Assembly (NCBI GenBank): GCA_934122155.1
Contig: CAKOVX010000015.1
Location: forward strand, 1-12,127
DNA length: 12,127 nucleotides
Origin: an uncultured Clostridia bacterium
GTDB taxonomy: Bacteria > Bacillota > Clostridia > TANB77 > CAG-508
Direction: 5' to 3'
The stretch's first letter is position 1. The number at the start of each line of letters is the position of its first letter. Below are positions 1-9,777 of this stretch, piece by piece. Both the position numbers and the translations under genes were made by a program. Under the pieces are notes generated by a model. It searched no databases, was not told the origin of the DNA, and was given only the letters and a program-made list of their open reading frames with translations.

Positions 1-2
1 AC

Positions 3-428
3 AAAATTGTCAACAAACCAGTAAAGATTTTTGAATTTAAAAATACTATTCAAAAATATGTAGAAGAATTAAATATGAATCCAAAACTAGTAGACAGAAA
101 TTTGAATGTAGGATTTTCTGGTGGGGAAAAGAAAAAGAATGAAATATTACAAATGCTTGTATTAAACCCTAAACTAAGTATATTAGATGAAACTGATTCA
201 GGGCTTGATGTAGATGCAGTAAGAACTGTATCAAAAGGTATTGAAATGTATAAAAATAGTGAAAATGCAGTTTTAATTATAACACATAACATGAAAATTT
301 TAGAAAACTTAAAAGTTGACTTTGTACATATTTTAATTGACGGAAAAATTGTAAAAACAGGAGACGCTAGTTTAGCAAAAGAAATCGAAGAAAATGGATA
401 TGAAAAATACAAGAAGTTAGAGGTATAA
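3..428 (+). CDS. sufC: SufC, Fe-S assembly ABC-type ATPase (5' part missing)
   Basis: The reading frame is open from the window edge, so this is the C-terminal 141 residues of a protein normally near 250. It lacks the Walker A and Q-loop half. What remains is diagnostic of SufC: the ABC signature FSGGEKKKNE (codon for S at 117), a Walker B stretch ending LDETDSGLD (about 180-205), and the switch histidine in IITHN (285). In the family, SufC binds SufB/SufD in the cytosol and uses ATP hydrolysis to drive the scaffold's conformational change during cluster assembly. The stop is one base before the sufB start, so it is the promoter-proximal visible member of the suf operon. The internal ATG at 75 is not the start, because homologous sequence continues upstream of it. 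Confidence 0.96.
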   Translation, partial: KIVNKPVKIFEFKNTIQKYVEELNMNPKLVDRNLNVGFSGGEKKKNEILQMLVLNPKLSILDETDSGLDVDAVRTVSKGIEMYKNSENAVLIITHNMKILENLKVDFVHILIDGKIVKTGDASLAKEIEENGYEKYKKLEV

Positions 429-429
429 A

Positions 430-1830
430 ATGGCAAAAACAAATGTAAATGATATTGATAGAAACATCTATGATATTAAAAATAAAGATGAATATGAATT
501 TAAAATGCAAAAAGGCTTAAATAAAGAAATAGTAGAAGAAATATCAAAAAAGAAAAATGAGCCAGAATGGATGCTAAATTTAAGACTACAAGCATTAGAA
601 ACATACAATAAGTTAGAGTTACCAACCTGGGGCCCTGACTTATCAGAACTAAAAATTGATGAAATTGCAACTTATGTTAAACCAAAATCAAAGCTAAATT
701 CTAATTGGGAAGATGTACCAGAAGATATTAGAAATACTTTTGATAAATTAGGAATTCCAGAAGCAGAAAAAAATTCATTAGCAGGTGTTGGTGCTCAATA
801 TGATTCAGAGGTTGTATATCATAGTATAAAAGAAGAACTAAAAAAACAAGGGGTTATATATACTGATATGGATACAGCAGTAAAAGAATATCCAGAGTTA
901 GTAAAAGAGCATTTTATGAAATGCGTACCAATAAATGACCATAAATTTGTTGCTTTACATGCAGCTGTTTGGTCAGGTGGCTCATTTGTATATGTACCTA
1001 AAAATGTAAAATTGGACATTCCATTACAATCATATTTTAGACTTAATTCACCAGAATCAGGTCAATTTGAACACACACTAATTATAGTGGAAGAAAATGC
1101 AAGTTTACATTTTATAGAAGGATGCTCTGCACCAAAGTATAATAAAGTAAATTTACATGCAGGATGTGTTGAATTATATGTAAAAGATAATGCTTATTTA
1201 AGATATTCTACAATAGAAAATTGGTCTAAAAATATGATGAACTTAAATACCAAAAAGGCTATTGTTGGTAAAAATGCTGAAATAGACTGGGTAACAGGTT
1301 CTTTTGGATCTAAAGTTTCAATGCTATACCCAATGAGCATTTTAAATGGAGAAGGGGCCAAAACAGAATATACAGGAATTACTTTTGCAGGTAAAGGGCA
1401 AAACTTAGATACAGGTTTTAAAGTAGTACATAATGCTAAAAACACATCATCTGTTGTTAACTCAAAATCTATATCAAAAGATGGAGGAAGTTGTACATAT
1501 AGAGCACTTGTAAGAATAGGACAAAATGCAGAAAAGTCAAAGTGTTTGGTATCTTGTGAATCTTTAATGTTAGATGATATTTCTAGGTCAGATACAATAC
1601 CAGTAAATGATATAAAAACAGATGACGTAGAGTTTTCACATGAAGCAAAAATTGGCAAAATAAGTGATAAAGAAATATTTTATTTAATGAGCAGAGGCTT
1701 ATCAGAAGAAGACGCAAAAGCAATGATAGTAAGAGGATTTGCATATCCAATTTCAAAAGAATTACCACTAGAGTATGCGGTGGAAATGAATAATTTAATT
1801 AGTTTAGAGCTAGAAGGAGCAATAGGATGA
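430..1830 (+). CDS. sufB: SufB, Fe-S cluster scaffold subunit
   Basis: This 466-residue protein has the usual length for SufB. It carries the SufB/SufD core beta-helix, with motifs such as WSGGSFVYVPKNV in the middle and the C-terminal block FSHEAKIGKISDKEIFYLMS. Cys376 in LVSCESLML lines up with the functional cysteine of E. coli SufB (C405), and His404 in FSHEA lies in the region implicated in cluster binding at the SufB-SufD interface (alignment by eye). In the family, SufB with SufC and SufD forms the SufBC2D scaffold that builds nascent clusters. The start has a TAGAGG site six bases upstream and sits one base after the sufC stop; the end overlaps sufD by four bases (ATGA), indicating translational coupling. 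Confidence 0.97.
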   Translation: MAKTNVNDIDRNIYDIKNKDEYEFKMQKGLNKEIVEEISKKKNEPEWMLNLRLQALETYNKLELPTWGPDLSELKIDEIATYVKPKSKLNSNWEDVPEDIRNTFDKLGIPEAEKNSLAGVGAQYDSEVVYHSIKEELKKQGVIYTDMDTAVKEYPELVKEHFMKCVPINDHKFVALHAAVWSGGSFVYVPKNVKLDIPLQSYFRLNSPESGQFEHTLIIVEENASLHFIEGCSAPKYNKVNLHAGCVELYVKDNAYLRYSTIENWSKNMMNLNTKKAIVGKNAEIDWVTGSFGSKVSMLYPMSILNGEGAKTEYTGITFAGKGQNLDTGFKVVHNAKNTSSVVNSKSISKDGGSCTYRALVRIGQNAEKSKCLVSCESLMLDDISRSDTIPVNDIKTDDVEFSHEAKIGKISDKEIFYLMSRGLSEEDAKAMIVRGFAYPISKELPLEYAVEMNNLISLELEGAIG

Positions 1831-2843
1831 GGTTAAATGAAACACCAGTAAGAACATCAAATAATTTTAATATCAATAATATTGAATTAGATATAGATAT
1901 TCCAAGCAATTTAAAAATGTTTGAAACAGTCGAAATTATAAATGAGAATTGTAGTATAAGCAAAGATGTTACAGATACAAGTCTTATTTATGGTACTGGA
2001 CTAAAAGTGCAAAATTCAAATAATAATTTAAAAATTGTAACAGAAGGCAAAAATGCTAATGTAAAACTAGTATATAACTTTGATGCTAATAATTTAAATT
2101 TAGTAAATAACATTGAAATATTAGCAGAAAATGATTTGAATCTTGTTATACAATATAGTTCAAATACTAATAGCAGATGTTTTCATAATGGAATAATCAA
2201 ACTTAAAGCAAATGCAAATGTTAATATTGCAATTGTAAATATGCTAAATGAATTGTCAGATAATTTTGAATCAATTGAAAGTATTATAGAAAACAACGCA
2301 AAAGTAAATTATACAATTATTGATATAGGGGCAAAAAATAGTATTTCAAATTATTATGCAAATGCGTTAGGAAAAAAATGCGAAAATAATGTAAAAACTA
2401 TTTACTTAGGAACTCAAAACCAATTGAAAGATATAAATTATATAGTTGATATAAATGGACAAGAATCTAGTGTTGATATTGATGTGCAAGGAGCTTTAAA
2501 AGATGAAAGCAAAAAACATTTCAAAGGAACAATAGATTTCAAAAAGGGATGTAAAAAAGCAAAAGGAAATGAAAATGAATTTTGTATATTGTTATCAGAT
2601 AAGGCAAAATCATTAGCTTTACCAATGCTTTTATGTACTGAAGATGATGTTGAAGGAAACCATAGCACAGCTTCAGGAAAGGTTGATAACAAAGATTTAT
2701 TTTACATTATGAGTAGAGGAATAAGCTATAAAAATGCAATAAAATTACTTGTAAAAGCAAAGTTTAATCAGATTATACAAACAATAAAAGATGAAAAATT
2801 AAAACAAGAAATATTAGAACAAATAGATAGGAGACTTGACTAA
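1827..2843 (+). CDS. sufD: SufD-like Fe-S scaffold subunit
   Basis: The product has 338 residues, shorter than the roughly 420 of well-studied SufD, and its N-terminal two thirds is diverged and asparagine-rich. The C-terminal block is clear: EGNHSTASGKVDNKDLFYIM followed by a GI-containing helix, as in SufB/SufD proteins. His279 corresponds by eye to the conserved SufD histidine at the SufB interface. The role is therefore inferred as the SufB partner in a SufBC2D complex. It starts on an ATG overlapping the sufB stop, with AAGGAG seven bases upstream, and ends one base before the ATG chosen for sufS. Position between sufB and sufS supports SufD over a second SufB. The short, diverged N-terminal region is normal in clostridial versions as far as I recall. 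Confidence 0.92.
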   Translation: MRLNETPVRTSNNFNINNIELDIDIPSNLKMFETVEIINENCSISKDVTDTSLIYGTGLKVQNSNNNLKIVTEGKNANVKLVYNFDANNLNLVNNIEILAENDLNLVIQYSSNTNSRCFHNGIIKLKANANVNIAIVNMLNELSDNFESIESIIENNAKVNYTIIDIGAKNSISNYYANALGKKCENNVKTIYLGTQNQLKDINYIVDINGQESSVDIDVQGALKDESKKHFKGTIDFKKGCKKAKGNENEFCILLSDKAKSLALPMLLCTEDDVEGNHSTASGKVDNKDLFYIMSRGISYKNAIKLLVKAKFNQIIQTIKDEKLKQEILEQIDRRLD

Positions 2844-2844
2844 A

Positions 2845-4062
<1,218 letters not shown>

Positions 4063-4066
4063 AATA

Positions 4067-4504
4067 GTGGAAGGACTAGGTGATATTTATAATGACCTTA
4101 TAATGGAACATAGCATGAATTCATATAACAAGAAAAATCTAGAAAGCTATGATTATTGGGAATTGGGTCATAATCCAAATTGTGGTGATGAAATACAAAT
4201 ACAGGTTAAACTAAATGGAAACATAATAGAAAACATGGCTTTTACAGGACATGGATGTGCAATATCTCAAAGTTCTACATCTATTATGATAGATACTTTA
4301 AAAGGTAAAACAATAGAGCAAGCTAAAGAAATTATAAAAACATTTATAAATATGATAAAAAGAGAAACCAAAAGTGAAAAAGAACTAAAAAAGTTAGAAG
4401 AAGCAATTGCATTTAAAAATGTATCAAATATGCCAGCCAGAGTTAAGTGTGTACTTTTAGCATGGCATACAATGGAGGAGTTATTAGAGAAAAATGGAAA
4501 ATAA
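4067..4504 (+). CDS. sufU: SufU, sulfur-transfer partner of SufS
   Basis: A 145-residue IscU-fold protein of the SufU subfamily. The expected zinc-site residues are all present: Cys39 and Asp41 in NPNCGDE, Cys64 in GHGCAIS, and Cys128 in RVKCVLLAWH. The extra helix-rich stretch between Cys64 and Cys128 (about residues 98-118) is the insertion that separates SufU from IscU. In Bacillus, SufU is a zinc protein that accepts the SufS persulfide by ligand exchange rather than acting as a cluster scaffold; the same role is inferred here. The start is GTG, supported by AAGGAG seven bases upstream, four bases after the sufS stop. The 3' end overlaps mnmA by 11 bases. Confidence 0.96.
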   Translation: MEGLGDIYNDLIMEHSMNSYNKKNLESYDYWELGHNPNCGDEIQIQVKLNGNIIENMAFTGHGCAISQSSTSIMIDTLKGKTIEQAKEIIKTFINMIKRETKSEKELKKLEEAIAFKNVSNMPARVKCVLLAWHTMEELLEKNGK

Positions 4505-5558
4505 GAAAGTATTGTTAGGAATGAGCGGTGGAGTTGACAGCAGTGTGTCAGCATTATTACTAAAGCAACAAGGATATGAAGTAATAGGAACAACATTAGA
4601 ACTATTCGCAGGAAGCAGTTGTTGTAATATAAATACATATATAGATGCTAAAAATGTTTGTAGTTCAATTGGGGTACCACATTTTACTTATGACTATAAA
4701 GAAGAGTTTAAAAAACATGTAATAGATGACTTTATTAACTGTTATGCAAACTGCAAAACACCAAACCCTTGTATTGAATGTAATAAGTATTTAAAATTTG
4801 GTGCAATGTATGAAAAAGCAAAAGAACTTGGATGTAATTATATTGCAACAGGTCATTACGCTAAAACAGAGTATAGTGAAAAATATAAAAGATGGGTTTT
4901 AAAAAAGTCAAATGCAGGTAAAAAGGATCAAAGTTATGTACTATGGCAAATTCCTAAAGACTTAATTGAACATGTATTGTTTCCCTTAGCAGATTTTGAA
5001 AATAAAGAGCAAATAAGAGAGATAGCAAGACAAAACAATTTGAAGGTAGCAAACAAACCAGACAGTGAAGATATATGCTTTATTCCAGATGGAAATTATA
5101 AAAAGTTCTTAGAAAATAATTCTAATATAAAGCCAGAAGCGGGAGATATAGTAACTTCAGATGGAGAAGTATTAGGAAAACACAATGGACTATATAATTA
5201 TACAATAGGACAAAGAAAGGGACTTGGAATTTCGTATAAAGAGCCTTTGTATGTAATTGGATTTAATAAAGAAAAAAATCAAGTTATTGTTGGTAAAGAA
5301 AGTGAAATATATAGCACAGAAATGTTAGTAAATGAAATTAACTTATTATTAGTTGATGAGATTAAAGGCAAAATGCCAGTTCTAGTAAAAACAAGATATT
5401 CAGCAAAAGAAGACAAAGCAACAATAGAAATTGTAGGAGACGACCTAATCAAAGTATGCTTTGAAAAACCAACAGCACGTGTAACGCCAGGCCAATCAGC
5501 AGTATTCTACATAGATGATATAGTTCTAGGTGGAGGAAAAATAATAAGTGCAAAATAA
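4494..5558 (+). CDS. mnmA: MnmA, tRNA-specific 2-thiouridylase (CxxC...C type)
   Basis: A 354-residue cytosolic enzyme that adenylates and thiolates the wobble uridine (s2U34) of Lys, Glu and Gln tRNAs. The N terminus has the PP-loop SGGVDSS (residues 11-17); TGHYAKTEY (119-127) and the KDQSYVLW block (144-151) are family hallmarks, and the C-terminal beta domain ends with RVTPGQSAVFY. The active-site loop reads TPNPCIECN, giving Cys93 and Cys96, with the distal Cys195 in SEDICFIP. Many MnmA enzymes have Asp at the first of these positions; three cysteines suggest a [4Fe-4S]-binding thiolase. The start overlaps the sufU end by 11 bases, so it is the last gene of the suf operon and may draw sulfur from SufS and its cluster from SufBCD (inference). 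Confidence 0.96.
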   Translation: MENKKVLLGMSGGVDSSVSALLLKQQGYEVIGTTLELFAGSSCCNINTYIDAKNVCSSIGVPHFTYDYKEEFKKHVIDDFINCYANCKTPNPCIECNKYLKFGAMYEKAKELGCNYIATGHYAKTEYSEKYKRWVLKKSNAGKKDQSYVLWQIPKDLIEHVLFPLADFENKEQIREIARQNNLKVANKPDSEDICFIPDGNYKKFLENNSNIKPEAGDIVTSDGEVLGKHNGLYNYTIGQRKGLGISYKEPLYVIGFNKEKNQVIVGKESEIYSTEMLVNEINLLLVDEIKGKMPVLVKTRYSAKEDKATIEIVGDDLIKVCFEKPTARVTPGQSAVFYIDDIVLGGGKIISAK

Positions 5559-5584
5559 AAAAGTATTATATACTACTTATATAT

Positions 5585-5619
5585 AAAAAAATAACTAGTT
5601 TAAAACTAGTTATTTTTTT
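5585..5619. terminator. Bidirectional rho-independent terminator
   Basis: AACTAGTT occurs at 5593-5600 and 5604-5611. The flanking A run (5585-5590) and T run (5613-5619) extend the stem to about 15 bp around a 3-base loop. Read on either strand the stem is followed by a U tract, so it can end both the suf-mnmA transcript and the convergent protease transcript. The protease stop codon (complement of 5606-5608) lies inside the stem. Confidence 0.85.
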
Positions 5620-7996
5620 GTGAAACTTGAGCATATTTTTTTAATTTTTCATAAGCTAGATAATTAATTGAACCAGCAGGGAAATGTCCATTTGCATCTT
5701 TCTTACCAGCAGGAACTCCGGTTAATAATTCAATTCCTTCTTCAATAGCAGAAATAGCATAAATATGAAAATCTCCATTTTTAACAGCCTCAATAACTTC
5801 ATCAGAAAGATTTAAATTATGAACATTTTGCTTTGGAATAATAACTCCGTGTGTTCCATTAAGTCCACGCATTTTACAAATTTGGAAAAATCCTTCAATT
5901 TTATCATTAACACCACCAATTGGTTGAATTTCACCTTTTTGGTTAACTGAACCAGTTACACTAATAGCTTGATTTATAGGAATACCAGACAAGCTAGAAA
6001 GTATAGCATATAGCTCTGTACTTGAAGCACTATCACCATCAACACCATTATATAATTGCTCGAAACATACACTAGCAGTAAGAGATAGAGGAATATCCTG
6101 TGCAAACATCTGACCTAAGTATCCTGTTAAAATTAAAACACCTTTTGAATGAGAAGAACCAGAAAGTTCAACTTCACGTTCAATGTTTATAATTCCACTT
6201 TTACCTGTATAAGTATTAGCTGTTATTTTTACTGGCTTACCAAAACTGTATTCACCAACATTCATAACAGTTAAACCATTTATTTGACCAGTTACAAATC
6301 CGTCAGTATCAATAAGCAAAGTGTTTTCTTTTATCATTTCCATATAACGAGAATCATATTTTTTAACTCTATTAACTCTTTCTCTTAAAGCTTTATCAAC
6401 ATATTCAGCAGTAACTAACTTAGAACGACCTATTCTAGCCCATGTGGCTGCTTCACCAATTATTTGTGCTAAATCATTAAAACGAGTAGAAAGTTTTTCT
6501 TGACTATCAGCAACTTTAGAAGCATATTCTACAACTTTTGCAACAGCTTCTTTAGTAAGAGGAGGTAGTTCCTCTTGCATACAATATCCTGCAATAAATC
6601 TTGCTAATTTATTTATATTTTCAGAAGTAATAGGAGCATCATCCTCAAATTCAACTTTAATTTTAAACAATTTTCTAAAATCATTATCCATTGCAAGTAA
6701 AGATTGATAAATGTTTTCTTCTCCAATAATAATTACTTTTAAATCAAGAGGGATAGGCTCAGGTTTTAAAGAAATCATTACCATTGAAGAACGAGGGTCA
6801 GCTGCATTTTCAATTCCTAATTCTTTAGTTCTTAAAGCTTTTTTCAAAGCTTCATAACATAAACTATTACTTAGTAAATCAGTTGCTTGGAAAATGATAT
6901 AACCACCATTTGCTTTATGAAGCAATCCAGGTTTTAACATAGTAAAATCTGTTTTTAAGCTTCCATAATAATTTTCATATTCTAACTTACCAAAAATATT
7001 GTGATAAGAATAGTTGGAGTCCATAACCACAGGAGCACCTTCAGTTTGGCTGTTATCAACAAACAAATTAACTCTATAATTTAACCAAGGTTTTACCAAT
7101 TCCGGTTTTGGTTGAGGAACATTAGGTTGCTGTTTAACCTTACCATCATCAATAAAACATGAAATATTTTTTAAAATATCTTTTTTAATGCTATCTAAAA
7201 AGTGATTAACTTTTTTGTTTCTTTTATATTTAGATTTAATATAATTTATATGAGTATTAACAGTAAGTAGGGCAACATTAGATTGCCATTCTTCTACTTT
7301 TTTTGCAGATTCTCTTTCAATAGCTTTGATCTCTCCAATTGCCTCCATAATATGTTGTTGTACAATTGTAGATTTTTCTTCATACTGTTTTTTAATATTT
7401 TCATCTAATTTATTAAACTCTTCCTCAGGCATAGCTTTGCCATTCATAACAGGCATCATGTAGATACCAGTTTGAGAAGATTTAACTTGAAATCCATATT
7501 CAGAAGATTTTTGATTCAGTTTAGCCATCAAAACACTACGTTTTTCTTCAAATTCTTGTTTAATTAAAGCTCTTTCTTTTTCAAATTCTTCATTATTAAA
7601 TGTAGATTTAATATCAACTTTAACATCATTTATAAAGTGGTCCATCAAATCTTGAAATTCCTTACCACCACCAGCAGGGAGTGAAACAGCAATTGGTTCA
7701 TTTGGATTATCAAAGTTATATATATAGCACCAATCTTGAGGCACTTTTTTCTTTTTAGAAATTGTGTCTAAATAATTTTTAGTATACATGGTTTTGCCAA
7801 CTCCACTAGGACCTTCTATATATAAGTTATATCCTTTTACATCAACATTTAGGCCGAACTCTAAAGCCCTAATACCTCTATCTTGACCAATACCAGTGTC
7901 AATAGGGTCAAGCTCTTCAGTAGTATCAAAATTAAATTGATTTGGGTTGCAAAACATTTTCAAATCTTTATAATTAAGTTCATTCGTTTTTTTCAT
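5606..7996 (-). CDS. Lon-like ATP-dependent protease (COG1067 / AAA_32 family)
   Basis: A 796-residue soluble protease with an N-terminal AAA+ module and a C-terminal Lon proteolytic domain. Walker A is GPSGVGKT at residues 62-69. A long charged, probably coiled-coil segment is inserted at about 135-235. The Walker B region reads HKANGGYIIFQATDLL (near 360) and lacks a canonical DE pair, as I recall is usual for this family. Sensor-2-like STRFNDLAQ precedes the protease domain. The catalytic dyad is Ser656 in DGDSASS and Lys699 in GGVNDKIEG, 43 residues apart as in classical Lon. There is no Lon substrate-binding N domain and no membrane segment, so it is neither LonA nor archaeal LonB. AAAGGAGG lies seven bases before the ATG. 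It sits 55 bases after rimI, possibly as the last gene of that operon. Substrates are unknown. Confidence 0.93.
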   Translation of the reverse strand: MKKTNELNYKDLKMFCNPNQFNFDTTEELDPIDTGIGQDRGIRALEFGLNVDVKGYNLYIEGPSGVGKTMYTKNYLDTISKKKKVPQDWCYIYNFDNPNEPIAVSLPAGGGKEFQDLMDHFINDVKVDIKSTFNNEEFEKERALIKQEFEEKRSVLMAKLNQKSSEYGFQVKSSQTGIYMMPVMNGKAMPEEEFNKLDENIKKQYEEKSTIVQQHIMEAIGEIKAIERESAKKVEEWQSNVALLTVNTHINYIKSKYKRNKKVNHFLDSIKKDILKNISCFIDDGKVKQQPNVPQPKPELVKPWLNYRVNLFVDNSQTEGAPVVMDSNYSYHNIFGKLEYENYYGSLKTDFTMLKPGLLHKANGGYIIFQATDLLSNSLCYEALKKALRTKELGIENAADPRSSMVMISLKPEPIPLDLKVIIIGEENIYQSLLAMDNDFRKLFKIKVEFEDDAPITSENINKLARFIAGYCMQEELPPLTKEAVAKVVEYASKVADSQEKLSTRFNDLAQIIGEAATWARIGRSKLVTAEYVDKALRERVNRVKKYDSRYMEMIKENTLLIDTDGFVTGQINGLTVMNVGEYSFGKPVKITANTYTGKSGIINIEREVELSGSSHSKGVLILTGYLGQMFAQDIPLSLTASVCFEQLYNGVDGDSASSTELYAILSSLSGIPINQAISVTGSVNQKGEIQPIGGVNDKIEGFFQICKMRGLNGTHGVIIPKQNVHNLNLSDEVIEAVKNGDFHIYAISAIEEGIELLTGVPAGKKDANGHFPAGSINYLAYEKLKKYAQVSQKNN

Positions 7997-8051
7997 TTTA
8001 TTTCCTCCTTTGTCAGTACAGAGCCTCTCTTTAGTAAACTGCTAAATAAAA

Positions 8052-8480
8052 TTATAATACTAAGTCCATCAAAATAGCATTATCTTCATTATTATAATAT
8101 TTTTTTCTAAGACCAACTTGTTTAAAACCATATTTTTCATATAACTTAATAGCTGGTATATTTTTTCCATTTACTTCTAATGTAATAGAAGCAGCACTAT
8201 GTATTTTAGAAAACCTGATAATTTCATTCAAAAGTAAAGAACCAATACCTAGTTTTCTTTTGTTTTTTCTTACAACAATATTCATAATATTAACTTCGTC
8301 AATAATTAACATTACTCCGGCAAATCCTACAATTTCATTCTCTTGCTTTGCAACAAAGTACTTTGATTTATCGTTTTCTAATTCTTGTTTTAAAATATTG
8401 TATGACCAAAAATCATCGAAGTCAGTTAATAGGCAATCTTTAATATCTTCTAAATCTTGTAAATTCATTTCACTAATCAT
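8052..8480 (-). CDS. rimI: RimI-type GNAT N-acetyltransferase
   Basis: A 142-residue single-domain GNAT protein. The acetyl-CoA loop is R75-K-L-G78-I-G80 within RKNKRKLGIGSLLL. Glu102 (LEVNGKN) and Tyr114 (AIKLYEKYGF) match the catalytic base and acid of E. coli RimI (E103, Y115), and the C terminus has the usual YY...ED ending. In E. coli the enzyme acetylates the N-terminal alanine of ribosomal protein S18; the substrate range elsewhere is less certain. The gene overlaps the end of tsaB by eight bases, and the ribosome site is weak, so translation is probably coupled. A second in-frame ATG four codons in (complement of 8466-8468) is an alternative start. The tsaE-tsaB-rimI order is the common one in Firmicutes. 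Confidence 0.93.
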   Translation of the reverse strand: MISEMNLQDLEDIKDCLLTDFDDFWSYNILKQELENDKSKYFVAKQENEIVGFAGVMLIIDEVNIMNIVVRKNKRKLGIGSLLLNEIIRFSKIHSAASITLEVNGKNIPAIKLYEKYGFKQVGLRKKYYNNEDNAILMDLVL

Positions 8481-9228
8481 TTTTTATTCCATTCTTTTCT
8501 TCTAAAGCAAGTTCTGCTTGAGATTTTCTTAAATAAATAGGAGATAAAAAGCTTGAATCACCATAATTTCCGTTTTTGTAGTTAGTGTAACCAATTTTTC
8601 CAACACTTATTCCTGTTGAAATATTCTCAATACAAACATCAACATCATATGGCTTTTTTAATATTAACTGCTTAATTAAATCTTTATATAATATTGCTCC
8701 ATCTCCAACAAAAGAAATGCTTGAATATTTATTAAATAATTCAGCATCACTTTCGATAAAAGTTTTTAAAGGATTTAATGAAATATTTCCATTAGAATCT
8801 TTTAAAGAAAGAAAAGATAATTTACTTTTTAAAGTTTGGCTTTGTACAATTTCAAAAATTCCTGCATATACGTTTCCATTATTAGCATTAATTAAGCTAC
8901 ATATAAGGCCATCTTGATTTAAGTTATGAGCTAAAGCTTCTAAAGACGATACTCCAAAAGTTGGAATATTTTTACTATCAGAAAATGCTTTAGCTGTTGC
9001 TATTCCAATTCTAACACCTGTAAAAGAGCCAGGACCAAGACAACAACTAATTAAGTTAATGTCATCTAATGATATGTTTGATTTTTTAAAAGCTTCATAA
9101 ATCATAGGCATTAATTTTTGAGAATGTGTTTTTTCATCATCATTATTTAATTCAATTATTGTATTTTGATTTTCTAAAATTGCAACAGCTGCATTTTTAG
9201 AAGAAGTATCAATTGCTAATATTTTCAT
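8473..9228 (-). CDS. tsaB: TsaB, t6A tRNA-modification scaffold protein
   Basis: A 251-residue ASKHA-fold protein, slightly longer than the usual 220-240. It begins MKILAIDTSS, the nucleotide-fold strand typical of TsaB, has THSQKLMP at 34-41 and the hallmark GPGSFTGVRIG at 65-75. TsaB is a catalytically inactive paralogue that holds TsaD in the TsaBDE complex, which transfers threonylcarbamoyl to A37 of tRNAs reading ANN codons. TsaD and TsaC are not encoded in this window. The start ATG overlaps the tsaE stop (ATGA) with an AAAGGAT ribosome site upstream, and the end overlaps rimI. Confidence 0.95.
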   Translation of the reverse strand: MKILAIDTSSKNAAVAILENQNTIIELNNDDEKTHSQKLMPMIYEAFKKSNISLDDINLISCCLGPGSFTGVRIGIATAKAFSDSKNIPTFGVSSLEALAHNLNQDGLICSLINANNGNVYAGIFEIVQSQTLKSKLSFLSLKDSNGNISLNPLKTFIESDAELFNKYSSISFVGDGAILYKDLIKQLILKKPYDVDVCIENISTGISVGKIGYTNYKNGNYGDSSFLSPIYLRKSQAELALEEKNGIKND

Positions 9229-9653
9229 CTTGAGATCCTTTCAATATTTAACTCTCTATAATTATCATTTTCTTCATTTTTACTAAATGTAATTTTTATA
9301 TAATTAGAAGGCAATGCGTCTTCAATTATTTCTCCCCATTCAATAAGACAAATTCCATTTTCAAAATATTCTTCTCCGCCCATAGCGTAAAACTCATCAA
9401 TATCAGCTAAACGATATACATCAAAATGATATATAGGACAAATATTTGCGTTGTATTCATTTACAATAGTAAAAGTAGGACTAGAAATTTCATTTTCTAA
9501 TCCAAAATGTTTTAATACACCTTGCACAAATTTTGTCTTGCCAGAACCTAAATCACCTGACAAAACAACAATATCTTTTTTATGTAATTGCTTAGCAAAG
9601 TCTTCAGCAAAATTTATAGTATCTTGCTCACTTTTTGAAATAAATTTATTCAT
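9225..9653 (-). CDS. tsaE: TsaE, t6A synthesis ATPase
   Basis: A 142-residue P-loop ATPase, close to the family's usual 150. Walker A is GDLGSGKT (33-40). The switch region SSPTFTIVNEY (57-67), HFDVYRL (76-82) and IEWGE (104-108) are all characteristic; Glu108 in the last is the family's functional acidic residue. TsaE binds the TsaB-TsaD pair and its ATPase activity is needed for repeated rounds of t6A37 formation on tRNA. It is first in its operon: an AGGAAAG ribosome site lies just upstream of the ATG, and a candidate promoter lies in the divergent gap. It overlaps tsaB by four bases. Confidence 0.95.
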   Translation of the reverse strand: MNKFISKSEQDTINFAEDFAKQLHKKDIVVLSGDLGSGKTKFVQGVLKHFGLENEISSPTFTIVNEYNANICPIYHFDVYRLADIDEFYAMGGEEYFENGICLIEWGEIIEDALPSNYIKITFSKNEENDNYRELNIERISR

Positions 9654-9681
9654 AGTCTTTCCTCAAAAATAATCTAAACAT

Positions 9682-9710
9682 ATTTTATATTAACTTAACC
9701 TTTTTGTAAA
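9682..9710 (-). promoter_or_regulatory. Candidate sigma-A promoter for tsaE-tsaB-rimI
   Basis: On the minus strand TTTACA (complement of 9705-9710) is followed after 17 bases by TAAAAT (complement of 9682-9687), about 30 bases upstream of the tsaE start. An overlapping TATAAA at 15-base spacing is an alternative -10. The region is very AT-rich, so chance matches are likely. Confidence 0.5.
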
Positions 9711-9715
9711 GAAAA

Positions 9716-9744
9716 TTGACAAAATATGCTAAATATTTTATAAT
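9716..9744 (+). promoter_or_regulatory. Perfect-consensus sigma-A promoter
   Basis: TTGACA at 9716-9721 and TATAAT at 9739-9744 are separated by exactly 17 bases, so both hexamers and the spacer are ideal. It points at the small membrane-protein gene starting at 9778, with transcription expected to begin near 9751. Strong constitutive expression would be expected unless a repressor acts here; no clear operator dyad is visible. Confidence 0.85.
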
Positions 9745-9777
9745 TAAAGTATAAAATCGATTAAGGGGGATTTTTTT

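Noticed and set aside
1194..1658. 154-codon minus-strand frame within sufB
   Set aside because: SufB in the plus frame is conserved and full length; the antisense frame has no motif.
7997..8051. Heat-shock operator or independent promoter for the Lon-like protease
   Set aside because: No CIRCE-like or CtsR-like repeat is visible. A TATAAT on the minus strand at the end of rimI lacks a -35 at proper spacing, so co-transcription with rimI is equally likely.
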